NCBI GenBank assembly: GCA_002683825.1
Contig: NYUD01000016.1
Span: 1-64,000, forward strand
Source: Planctomycetota bacterium
GTDB taxonomy: Bacteria > Planctomycetota > UBA1135 > GCA-002686595
Length of the DNA: 64,000 nt
Direction: 5' to 3'
The notes beneath the pieces are model-generated. The model was given only the letters and a program-made list of their open reading frames with translations. It did no database searches and was not told where the DNA came from. A program made the translations under genes and the position numbers. Shown here piece by piece: positions 43,060-51,120 of this stretch (position 1 is the first letter of the stretch; each line of letters opens with the position of its first letter).

Positions 43060-43704
43060 ATGACCGACCGCCTTTCCACCGTTCGCTCTCGTTCTGGACG
43101 CCCTTCCCCGGTGTGCGGGTCGGTCTGCGCCGCTTGGCTCGCCCTCGCCTTCACGGCCTGCCAGGCTCCGGTGGAAATGGGTCCCCGGAACGAGGTCCTC
43201 GGCGACTTCGAGCGACTGGCTCTACGCCAGCCGGCGGACATCGCCGTGGCCCCCGTACGCGACCAGACCGGAAAGGACAGCGTTCCCCGGGAGCTTGTCC
43301 GCGAGGCCTTTTCCGAGGTCCTTGTAGAGCGGCTATACAGCCCGCTCGCCTCCGAGTACGTGGACGCCAACTGGGTGGAGGCGTCCTTCCGGGGCACCCC
43401 CTCGCCGGATGGGTTGCTTCTGGTCGTGATCGAGACCTTCGATCCTTCGGGCCTCTACTCGAGCGGTCGCGTCCGGATCGGGGGCGAGGTCGTCCTCTTC
43501 GAGGGGGCGGACACCACCGGCGTCCGCCTGTGGAGCGTGGTCCTCGACCATGTGGTGGACCTCAGCCCCGGGCGGCGCGGCCCTCCCGCGCCTTCGGAGA
43601 CCCTGATTCCCACGGCGGTTCAACGATTTGCGCGGGCCGCCCTCGAAAAACTCCCGGAACGCAGTCCGATCTCCGCCCACGAGGCCGATTCCCTCCCCGA
43701 ATAG
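43060..43704 (+). CDS. Hypothetical lipoprotein
   Basis: A 214-residue protein with a signal peptide ending in a lipobox (LAFTAC), so it is probably attached to the inner or outer membrane. The mature part starts with an Ala/Pro-rich stretch, then alternates strands and helices (ADIAVAPVRDQTGKDSVPRE, LLLVVIETFDPSG). This is loosely like the small lipoproteins that support secretion or envelope assembly (LpoB/CsgG-like folds), but I cannot assign a family. It stands alone between the Ig-like lipoprotein and rpsO. Confidence 0.72.
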   Translation: MTDRLSTVRSRSGRPSPVCGSVCAAWLALAFTACQAPVEMGPRNEVLGDFERLALRQPADIAVAPVRDQTGKDSVPRELVREAFSEVLVERLYSPLASEYVDANWVEASFRGTPSPDGLLLVVIETFDPSGLYSSGRVRIGGEVVLFEGADTTGVRLWSVVLDHVVDLSPGRRGPPAPSETLIPTAVQRFARAALEKLPERSPISAHEADSLPE

Positions 43705-43929
43705 GGCGGCGGGGGGTTCTTCTCCGGGGCCCCGAACACTAGACTCCCCGGCTGGTCCGGATGTGACGGGGCGTTTCAAAGCCCCCGCGTCCGAGCTCGC
43801 CCAGGGGTTTTCGATCTCGACCTGTCGGCCGAGAGGCCCTTTGTGAGCACACCTTCGTTCCGGAGAAACCTTCCTCTGGAGCAAAGGCAAGTCGACCCGA
43901 CGCAGGCGACTCATTTTAAGAGGAAAGCC

Positions 43930-44199
43930 ATGGCCATCACCGCCGAGCGCAAGAAGGAAATCATCACCGAATATGCAACCGAGCTCGGCGACACCGGTTC
44001 GCCCGAGGTTCAGGTTGCCATTTTGACCGAGCACATTCGCAACCTGACCGAGCATCTGAAAGTCCATCGCAAGGACTTCACATCCCGTCGCGGCCTTTTG
44101 GTGATGGTGGGCCAGCGCAGCAAACTTCTGCGCTACCTGAGGCGCCGCGACCCCTCTCGCTACCAGACGATCGTCAAACGTCTGGGACTGCGACGCTAG
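43930..44199 (+). CDS. rpsO: 30S ribosomal protein S15
   Basis: An 89-residue S15, the normal length. It binds 16S rRNA early in small-subunit assembly. Recognised by [51 protein letters not shown] and the C-terminal [23 protein letters not shown] 43930 is preceded by GAGGAAAG; the frame runs 29 codons further upstream but without S15 similarity. Followed by pnp, the usual rpsO-pnp order. Confidence 0.97.
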   Translation: MAITAERKKEIITEYATELGDTGSPEVQVAILTEHIRNLTEHLKVHRKDFTSRRGLLVMVGQRSKLLRYLRRRDPSRYQTIVKRLGLRR

Positions 44200-44345
44200 G
44201 CGCACGCCTGGCGCACAAGCGTGCCTGAAGGCCTGACAGCGGACGAGAACTTCACCGGGATCCGAGCGATCCCCCGAGCCCGGGCGCGCAGCGGAAACGA
44301 ACGATCAAGTACGAGACGAGACAGAGAAAAGAGAAACGCAAGACG

Positions 44346-46451
44346 ATGAGTGAAAACTACGCCCGAGTGGAATGTGAACTAGGTGGCAGGACATTGGTCC
44401 TGGAGACGGGGCAGATCGCCCGTCAAGCGCAAGGAAGCGTGATCGTGACGATGGGGGAGACCCAGTGCTTCGCTGCGGCATGCACGTCGGCGGGTCGCGA
44501 CGACCTGGACTTCTTCCCCCTGACGGTGGACTATCGCGAGAAGACCGACGCTGCCGGCAAGATCCCGGGCGGCTTCTTCAAGCGCGAGGGTCGTCCGACG
44601 ACCAAGGAGATCCTGACCATGCGCATGGTCGATCGTTCGATCCGGCCGCTGTTCCCGAAAGGCTTCCGTCAGGAGGTCCAGGTGATCAGCCGCGTCTTCG
44701 GATACGACGGTGAGAACCCCTCGGACATCCTGGCGATGATCGCCAGCTTTGCGGCCCTGCACGTCAGCTCGATCCCCTTCCGCGGATCTCTCGGCGCCGT
44801 CCGCATCGGCAAGGTGGGGGATCGCCTGTGCGCGCTCCCGACCGATATTCAAAAGCGCGAAGAGTCCAAGATGGACCTCGTGGTCGCCGGACACACGGAC
44901 GCGGTGGTGATGGTCGAGGCCTCCGCCGATCAGCTTCCCGAGTCGGAGATGATCGACGGCCTCGAACTGGCCCACGAACAGATTCGGACGATCTGCGCCG
45001 CGATCGATGAGCTGCGCGAACTGGCCGGAAAGCCGAAGATGGAATTCACCGCGCCGGAGCCCGATGTCGAGCTCGAGGCTGCCGTCGGCGCCTATCGCGG
45101 GCAGCTGGAAGTCGCGATTCGCACCGAGGGCAAGCACGAGCGCGACGATGCCGTTCATGCGGTCCGTGCCGATGCTCTTGCGGCCCTCACCGAAGGTTTC
45201 GACGCCAAGGACGAGTTGGCCGCGCGGACCAAGGCCGTCAAGAACCTCTTCCACGACATGAACTCCTCGGTCGAGCGCGAAGAAATCCTTTCCGGTCGGC
45301 GTGTCGACGGGCGTGCCAGCGACGAGATTCGCCAGATCACGATTCAGCCCGACTTCATCAAGCGCAACCACGGCTCGGCGCTCTTTACCCGCGGCGAGAC
45401 CCAGGCGTTGGTTTCCTGCACGTTGGGCACGCCCGACGATCAGCAGATCATCGACGGCATCGAGGAAGAGTACCGCAAGAGCTTCTACCTCCACTACACC
45501 TTCCCTCCCTTCAGCGTGGGCGAGACGCGTCGGATCATGGGCCCCGGTCGACGCGAGATCGGTCACGGAATGCTGGCCGAGCGCGCGCTGACTCCGGTGT
45601 TGCCGGACCACGAGCGCTTCCCCTACACCCTGCGCATCGTCTCCGAGATCCTCGAATCGAACGGATCGTCCTCGATGGCGACCGTCTGCGGCGGGTGCCT
45701 GTCCATGATGATCGGCGGGGTGCCGATCTCCCAGCCCGTGGCGGGTATCGCCATGGGGCTCGTTCAGGATGGCGACCGTGCGGTCATTCTCTCCGACATC
45801 CTCGGATCCGAGGACCACAACGGCGACATGGATTTCAAGGTCGCCGGTTCGGGGTTGGGCATCACCGCCTTGCAGATGGACATCAAGGTCGAGGGCGTGA
45901 CCCGGGAGCTGCTCGAGGCCGCCCTGGAGCAAGCCCGTGTGGGCCGTGTACACATTCTGCGCGTGATGTTGGAGGCCGTCCCCGGTCCGAAGAGCGAGGT
46001 TTCCCACTACGCTCCGGCCATGGAGCTGATCCGCGTTCCCACCGAGCGCATCGGCTTCCTGATCGGGCCCGGAGGCCGCACCATCAAGGGACTGCAGGAG
46101 CAGTTCAAGGTGAAGATCGCCGTGCTTTCCGAGGAGGGCGAAGTCTCGGTTTCGGGACTGGACCGGGCGCGCGTTCAATCGTGCCTGGAAACGATCCAGG
46201 CCATGACCGAGACCCCCAGCATCGGTGCGCGCTACACGGGCACGGTCAAGAGCACCAAGGATTTCGGTGCGTTCATCGAAATCCTCCCGGGAACCGAGGG
46301 CATGTGCCATATCTCGGAACTCGGAGAAGGCTACATCGAACGCGTCGAGGACGTGGTTGCGGTCGGCGACGAGATCGAGGTGGTCGTCATCAACGTGGAC
46401 GATCGCGGCAAGATCAAGCTGTCCCACCGTCAGGCCATGGCCAGCACCTGA
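44346..46451 (+). CDS. pnp: Polyribonucleotide nucleotidyltransferase
   Basis: PNPase degrades RNA 3' to 5' by phosphorolysis, usually within the degradosome. The 701-residue protein has two RNase PH domains: the first with GDSMVT-like VIVTMGETQCFAAA and DFFPLTVDYREK, the second with FTRGETQALVSCTLG and RREIGHGMLAERAL. A KH domain (FLIGPGGRTIKGLQEQ) and an S1 domain (YTGTVKSTKDFGAFIEILPG) follow. All parts and the length are normal. In E. coli the rpsO-pnp space holds an RNase III hairpin used in autocontrol; here a possible imperfect stem lies just after rpsO (about 44198-44227). Confidence 0.97.
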   Translation: MSENYARVECELGGRTLVLETGQIARQAQGSVIVTMGETQCFAAACTSAGRDDLDFFPLTVDYREKTDAAGKIPGGFFKREGRPTTKEILTMRMVDRSIRPLFPKGFRQEVQVISRVFGYDGENPSDILAMIASFAALHVSSIPFRGSLGAVRIGKVGDRLCALPTDIQKREESKMDLVVAGHTDAVVMVEASADQLPESEMIDGLELAHEQIRTICAAIDELRELAGKPKMEFTAPEPDVELEAAVGAYRGQLEVAIRTEGKHERDDAVHAVRADALAALTEGFDAKDELAARTKAVKNLFHDMNSSVEREEILSGRRVDGRASDEIRQITIQPDFIKRNHGSALFTRGETQALVSCTLGTPDDQQIIDGIEEEYRKSFYLHYTFPPFSVGETRRIMGPGRREIGHGMLAERALTPVLPDHERFPYTLRIVSEILESNGSSSMATVCGGCLSMMIGGVPISQPVAGIAMGLVQDGDRAVILSDILGSEDHNGDMDFKVAGSGLGITALQMDIKVEGVTRELLEAALEQARVGRVHILRVMLEAVPGPKSEVSHYAPAMELIRVPTERIGFLIGPGGRTIKGLQEQFKVKIAVLSEEGEVSVSGLDRARVQSCLETIQAMTETPSIGARYTGTVKSTKDFGAFIEILPGTEGMCHISELGEGYIERVEDVVAVGDEIEVVVINVDDRGKIKLSHRQAMAST

Positions 46452-46480
46452 AAGCCCGTAGACGGATCGTTTCGAATTCA

Positions 46481-46500
46481 GGGGCGGCACCGTCCGCCCC
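46481..46500 (+). terminator. Hairpin after pnp, possible terminator
   Basis: A perfect 7-base GC stem (GGGGCGG 46481-46487, CCGCCCC 46494-46500) with a 6-base loop lies 30 bases after the pnp stop. No T-run follows, so it may be a stabilising 3' hairpin and not a classic terminator. Confidence 0.45.
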
Positions 46501-46698
46501 GGATGGGCTCTCAAAACGCGGGCGAAAGCTGGGCTTGTAGAAGCGTCAAGGGACGAGCCGCTTCGTCACGGCATCGAGAGACTCTTTCACGGGGGTGCCC
46601 GACTCGCCTGGGGCGCTGCGAAATCACTCCGCATACACGCCGTTAACAGGGTTTTTTCTAGGGAGTCGTAAAAAAGTGCAAGATTCAAGTTTCCCCAC

Positions 46699-46774
46699 GA
46701 TCTAGCCTAGATCCTGGCCCGGCCTTGCCGATGAAGGGGCCGGTCGAGATGGACCGGTGAGATTCTGGAATCTC
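46699..46774. promoter_or_regulatory. Three adjacent perfect inverted repeats upstream of a small secreted-protein gene
   Basis: GATCTAG-C-CTAGATC (46699-46713), CCGGTC-gagatg-GACCGG (46740-46757) and GAGATTC-TG-GAATCTC (46759-46774). The first and third have spacers of one and two bases, as expected of repressor or dimeric activator sites; the second could be an RNA hairpin. They end 41 bases before the ATG at 46816. Confidence 0.4.
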
Positions 46775-46815
46775 GGGGGAGATCAGCAGTGGGCGTGAGA
46801 AATAGGAGTACAGCG

Positions 46816-47250
46816 ATGACGACGGGCATTCCCATGAGGATGTTCTGTGCGGTCATTTTCCTCTTCGTGGGGGGTGCGGACGCCGCCGTGCCCGGACCGC
46901 CATCGACGGTTGTCGAGTGCGGTCTTGTCGGGATTGAGGACAAGTGGATCGCCGATAAGAACGACAACATCTGCGGGATCAGCGACGTCAAGAAGATCTC
47001 CCAGCCTGGAAGCGTCGATTATCAGGAGCTCTGGGACGCCACTCCCGAGATCAAGAAGATGATCAAGGACGGCATCGATCCCGATTCGGCCGAGGGCAAA
47101 GCCCTGCGCAATCAGGCCAAGACGCGCATTATCAAGGCCTGCCAGAAGATTCAGGCAAGCGAGGGGTTCGACAGTGTGTGGAAGAAAATCTCCCACACGG
47201 GCTCCAAGAAGGCCAAGGACATCACCAAGGCCGTGAAGAGGCTCTTCTAG
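46816..47250 (+). CDS. Hypothetical small secreted protein, Lys-rich
   Basis: A 144-residue protein with a signal peptide (MRMFCAVIFLFVGGADA, cleavage probably after ADA). The mature part contains two Cys (VVECGLVG and NICGIS) that could form a disulfide, then a Lys/Ile-rich helical half ending in AKDITKAVKRLF. No family recognised. ATG 46816 is chosen because of an AGGAG ribosome binding site seven bases upstream; GTG 46789 is a weaker alternative. The unusual cluster of inverted repeats upstream suggests tight regulation. It precedes the secretin gene on the same strand by 105 bases. Confidence 0.7.
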   Translation: MTTGIPMRMFCAVIFLFVGGADAAVPGPPSTVVECGLVGIEDKWIADKNDNICGISDVKKISQPGSVDYQELWDATPEIKKMIKDGIDPDSAEGKALRNQAKTRIIKACQKIQASEGFDSVWKKISHTGSKKAKDITKAVKRLF

Positions 47251-47355
47251 GAGCACCGCGCCGGTCGGCACCTGACGCCATTTTTGCTGCTAGGCGCTCG
47301 CAAGCCCCTATGAGATTGGCTACGACAGGCCCTGCCCCGGGCGGGGAGTCTCCGT

Positions 47356-48801
47356 ATGCACCTCAATCCAGGCGCGTCTCGCGGTCAAAAACGACGGCAC
47401 ACTCGGGTGCGGAGCGTCCATGTGGCGCTCGGGATCGGGGGGCTTGCGTTCCTTCTCGACGGGTGCCTTGCGCCGCGCAAGGGCTATGACTCCCGGGGGA
47501 AAACCACCGGTGCGGAGGTGGCCCGCCGCCTCGGGGAAGGCGGTGCCACTCCGGTTCTCGGAGAGTTGGGTGAGGGCCAAGCGCTCGAGTCGGAATCGTC
47601 CGCCCTGGCCGATCCCCTCGATCCCCAGGTGAAGAAAAAGCTCGAGGAGTTCCGCCAGCACGCGGCCTCCCAGCCGCAGGAAGACTTGCTGGTCGAGAGC
47701 CCCTACCTGCGCTTCGGCGAGCGCATCATCCTGAGATCGCAGGGCGATGAGACCTACATCACCAAGCCCTACTCGATGCCTGCCGGGCGCGGCGAGAAGG
47801 TGCTCGAACTCATGGCGGCCCTGGACCCGTTTCCCTTCCGTCAACGCCCCGCCGCGGACGCGGAGGTTTCGCCTCTGCAGTCGGACATCGTGGAATATGA
47901 GCTGCTCGCGGGATGGGACCAGGAGTTCTACAACAACTTCAAAGAGTCCGTCCCCACGGAGGCCAAGTCGGTCGTCCTCTCGGACATCCTCGTCATCACC
48001 GCGACCTACTCGCGGCTGGAGAACTTCGAGGACTTTCTGGACCTGTTTGCCTCCGCCGGCATCCCGCAGATCGAGCTGGAAGCCAAGATCATCGAGATCA
48101 CCGAGTCCGAAACGCTCGACGTCGGGCTGGAGTCGAACTTCCTATTCGGTTCGGGCAACTTCGTCCAAGAGCTGAACTTCAACCTGCCGAACCTCACCAG
48201 CGGCTCCGAGGCCATCGCCGTCTTGGGGGCTTTGCAGGACGGCGTGACCTTCAATGCGGTTCTCCAGCTGATTCAGAACTTCGACAACGTTCAGATCGAT
48301 TCGCAGCCGAAAACCGTGGTGCGTGCGGGCGGCGTCGCCAGCATCGACAGTACCGTGGACATCCCCTTCTATGAGCTACGGACCATCACCTCCACGGGCA
48401 ACACGGGGACGGTCGTCTACAAGAAGGTGGGTACTCAGCTGTTCATCTCGCCCCGCGTGATCGGGACGAAGACGCTTGCCCTCGAGGTCCATCTCATCGG
48501 CTCGCAACAGACCGGCAGCACCCTGGTTGCCATCATCGAAGGCGAGGCCCTGATGGCCCCCCAGATCGCCTACCGGACGGCGAAGACCGTGGTCTATCTG
48601 GAGCCGGGCCAGACGCTGGTGATCGGTGGACTGAGTCAGAACCGCGAGCGCGAGATCGTCAGCAAGGTCCCGATCCTCGGGGACATTCCCTTGTTGGGGT
48701 ATCTGTTCCGTTCGACGTTCAAGCAGAGGGAGAAACAGACGGTCCTGTTCGCCATCAGTCCGCGGATCATCCAGAGTGCGGACTTCGAGACCGACCTCTG
48801 A
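47356..48801 (+). CDS. Secretin-family outer-membrane protein (orphan GspD-like)
   Basis: The 481-residue protein has a signal peptide with lipobox-like FLLDGC. About 200 residues of N-terminal region follow, containing a short secretin N-like domain (SVVLSDILVITATYSRLENFEDFL). The C-terminal beta-barrel-forming secretin domain has VELEAKIIEIT-like QIELEAKIIEITESETLDVG, LIQNFDNVQIDSQPKTVVRAGGVASI and the final VIGGLSQNREREIVSKVPILGDIPLLGYLF. Secretins form outer-membrane gates for type II/III secretion or type IV pili. At 481 residues it has fewer N-domains than GspD (about 650), and no ATPase, pilin or inner-membrane partner lies nearby, so its system cannot be named. Confidence 0.88.
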   Translation: MHLNPGASRGQKRRHTRVRSVHVALGIGGLAFLLDGCLAPRKGYDSRGKTTGAEVARRLGEGGATPVLGELGEGQALESESSALADPLDPQVKKKLEEFRQHAASQPQEDLLVESPYLRFGERIILRSQGDETYITKPYSMPAGRGEKVLELMAALDPFPFRQRPAADAEVSPLQSDIVEYELLAGWDQEFYNNFKESVPTEAKSVVLSDILVITATYSRLENFEDFLDLFASAGIPQIELEAKIIEITESETLDVGLESNFLFGSGNFVQELNFNLPNLTSGSEAIAVLGALQDGVTFNAVLQLIQNFDNVQIDSQPKTVVRAGGVASIDSTVDIPFYELRTITSTGNTGTVVYKKVGTQLFISPRVIGTKTLALEVHLIGSQQTGSTLVAIIEGEALMAPQIAYRTAKTVVYLEPGQTLVIGGLSQNREREIVSKVPILGDIPLLGYLFRSTFKQREKQTVLFAISPRIIQSADFETDL

Positions 48802-48979
48802 AACCGGGCCTGGCTCGGTATGCAGTGTTCTTTTTGGGATGGAACCGGAGAAATCCGTGAGTCTCGGCTCATGATCTCCTTGTGAGGAGTCAAGAAGGGG
48901 GCTGCAATCGAGCGGGCTGATCTGAGTCCCGGTATCGGCTAGGATGGGGCCCCAGGAAACGTTTGTGCAAAGGCAGGTC

Positions 48980-50587
48980 ATGCATTCTTTCCGATCCGCG
49001 ACTGCGAGTATCGCCCTTCTCGGGGTGCTCGCCAGCCTGGCACCGGCCCTCGGTGCCCAGAAGCTCGCGCGCAAGTACTTCGAGGACAGCCACAACGGCT
49101 ACCGCGTCAAACCCCTCGGCGAGTTCATCATCGTTCCTCCCAAGCCGGAAGATGTGGAGCGGGGCTACATCGCGAAGATGAGCGGCAAGGAGAACTACGT
49201 CCATACCGCGGGGGGGGACGACGTTGCCGTCAAGCCGGGCCTGGACATCCTGAGGTTCGGGGATGAGTTGAAGGGCGAGGTGGAGGAGGGTCGCAGTCAG
49301 TCGACGGAGCGAAAGGCCATCGAAGGCTACCTGGACCGGATCTACAAGGGGCTCAATCCCAAGAAACCCCTGATCGATGAACAGAAAAAGATCAAATCAC
49401 TCATGGCGCGCCACCGCCGCTGGGAAGCGAAGACGCCGCGTTTCAACATCAAGCAATTCGTCGACCTGTGGACGTTCGAGCTGAACGACGCCGACATCCA
49501 TCTCGTCTACAGGGTGCACGACAAGAAGTCGAAGAAGTACCTCAAGGTTTTCGCCAAGTCTGCCAAGACCTTCAGCGAGATCAAACGCACCGAAAGCGCC
49601 GAGCTCGGCGAGGCCAGTTCCTATGCTGAACTGCTTTCCTTCCACGAGGAGGATGCTTTCCGCATTCCCGGTTGGCGGGCCCTGCCGACCGATTCCGAGA
49701 AGTTCATCATCAAGACGTCTTCGGAAAACCGCAAGTTCATCAAGGAGGTGATCACACGCCTCGAAAAGTCACGCCTGCTCTACGAGAAGGACTTCCCCCC
49801 GCCCCCCGGTTTCGACCACGTTTCGATCGTTCGCATCTGTGGCACGGAGGAAGAGTTCCATCAGTATGGCGGCACGGGAGGTGGGGTCGCCGGCTGGTTC
49901 AACCCGCGCACGACCGAACTGGTCCTCTACGACGCCGTCAGCCTCGACCGCAACATGACCTACGCCGTCATGAGCCACGAGGCGTTCCACCAGTATTGCC
50001 ACTTCCTCTTCGAGGAGTCGGAGGCCCACCGCTGGTTTGACGAGGGGCATGGCGACTACTACGGCGGCGTCAAGTTCAAGGGCAGGAAGTCCGAGGTGAC
50101 CTCGAAGATGCCGGCCGGTCTCAACCGCCTGAGCGTGATCAAGGACATGGTCCGCAACGGGACCTACAAGCCCCTGGAGGATCACCTCAACTACGACCAT
50201 GGGGAGTGGCAGGGTCAGGGCCCGTCGCCCGTGTCGTGCTACGCCCAATCCTGGTCCATCATCTACATGCTCCGCCAGGGGACGCTGGGTAAGGTGAACA
50301 GGCGCGTCTGGAAAAAGGAGTACGCGCGCATCATCCCTGCCTACGTCACCACTCTCGCCGACGGTTTCGCCGAGGCCTATGCCGAGCTCCTCGAGGAACG
50401 TGAGGCCGATGCCTTGGGGGACGAGCGCGAGCTCACCGAGGAGGAAAAGCACATCAACCGCAACGATCTCGCAGCCGGCCAGAAAGAGGAGATCTGGACC
50501 AAGGCCATCGAAGCCTCCTGGGGCGAGATCGACCTTCAGGAGTTCGAGGCGAACTGGGTCACCTACATCGAGGAACACTTGAAGTAG
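48980..50587 (+). CDS. Secreted zinc metallopeptidase-like protein (HExxH, DUF1570-like)
   Basis: A 535-residue protein with a signal peptide (SIALLGVLASLAPALGA). The C-terminal half holds a gluzincin-type metalloprotease motif HEAFHQY (His333, Glu334, His337), then WFDEGHGDYYGG, whose Glu probably supplies the third zinc ligand. This pattern (HExxH...E in a domain following a long repeat-free N-terminal half) matches the DUF1570-like group common in planctomycetes. The N-terminal half is Lys-rich and unassigned. Start chosen at ATG 48980 after AGGCAGG. Role probably periplasmic or extracellular proteolysis. Confidence 0.78.
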   Translation: MHSFRSATASIALLGVLASLAPALGAQKLARKYFEDSHNGYRVKPLGEFIIVPPKPEDVERGYIAKMSGKENYVHTAGGDDVAVKPGLDILRFGDELKGEVEEGRSQSTERKAIEGYLDRIYKGLNPKKPLIDEQKKIKSLMARHRRWEAKTPRFNIKQFVDLWTFELNDADIHLVYRVHDKKSKKYLKVFAKSAKTFSEIKRTESAELGEASSYAELLSFHEEDAFRIPGWRALPTDSEKFIIKTSSENRKFIKEVITRLEKSRLLYEKDFPPPPGFDHVSIVRICGTEEEFHQYGGTGGGVAGWFNPRTTELVLYDAVSLDRNMTYAVMSHEAFHQYCHFLFEESEAHRWFDEGHGDYYGGVKFKGRKSEVTSKMPAGLNRLSVIKDMVRNGTYKPLEDHLNYDHGEWQGQGPSPVSCYAQSWSIIYMLRQGTLGKVNRRVWKKEYARIIPAYVTTLADGFAEAYAELLEEREADALGDERELTEEEKHINRNDLAAGQKEEIWTKAIEASWGEIDLQEFEANWVTYIEEHLK

Positions 50588-50916
50588 TCCGTCCCCTGGA
50601 TGGAGAGCTCTCCGGGCTCGAGTCTCGGGCGCGTAGCGGCCTGGAGGGCGGAAGGGGCCGGTTCCGTCGAAGATCCAGCCGGTTTCGTCGAAGGTACAGG
50701 TGGAATAGGAAGGGCCTCTTTGTGGGCCCCCCGCGGGTCCGGTGACGCTGCCCGCAACCGTGTACGAAAGCGCATGACGCAGCCGAGGGTGACGCTCGCT
50801 CCCCGTGGTCGGGTTTGGGCCGGTAGAAAGCACTGACGACAAGGACGTGAAGCGGGTCTCTTCGGAAACGTCGGCTCGGTTGCGATTGCGAGGGAGGCGC
50901 ACAGGATTTCCGGGAA

Positions 50917-50938
50917 GCACAGTCTGAGAAAACTGTGC
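50917..50938. promoter_or_regulatory. Perfect 7-bp inverted repeat
   Basis: GCACAGT (50917-50923) and ACTGTGC (50932-50938) with an 8-base spacer. It could be a protein-binding operator or an RNA hairpin in the leader of the esterase gene. Confidence 0.35.
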
Positions 50939-51034
50939 GGTAATAGACCTGGTTCGGTACGGCCCTTTGTTCCTGGACGTGTTTCGTAGGAGGGAAACTC
51001 TTTCCCTCGTGATGAAGTCGCGGGCTTGGACGCC

Positions 51035-51068
51035 AAAAAGCAAAGGCCCGTCCTTACAATTGCTTTTT
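51035..51068 (+). promoter_or_regulatory. AT-rich 9-bp inverted repeat before the esterase gene
   Basis: AAAAAGCAA (51035-51043) pairs perfectly with TTGCTTTTT (51060-51068) across a 16-base loop, 53 bases upstream of the ATG at 51121. The stem ends in a T-run, so it may act as a terminator for incoming transcription or as a leader attenuator. Confidence 0.4.
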
Positions 51069-51120
51069 GTCGCACGGTCGCGCCGGTGCGTCGCTCTGAC
51101 AACTCGGGCGGATTTTCCCC

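Larger units (their letters stand above)
46452..46815. other. Intergenic stretch with several palindromes
   Basis: 364 bases between pnp and a small secreted-protein gene, locally AT-rich (46640-46690) compared with the surroundings. It contains a hairpin just after pnp and three perfect inverted repeats at 46699-46774, listed separately. Confidence 0.6.
50588..51120. other. Intergenic stretch with two inverted repeats
   Basis: 533 bases without a credible gene. It contains GCACAGT-(8)-ACTGTGC at 50917-50938 and an AT-rich 9-base inverted repeat at 51035-51068, both listed separately. Other parts show no structure I can name. Confidence 0.5.

Noticed and set aside
44379..46514. 711-codon open frame on the minus strand opposite pnp
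   Set aside because: It is the antisense shadow of PNPase in GC-rich DNA; the plus-strand protein is fully conserved and the minus product has no recognisable domain.
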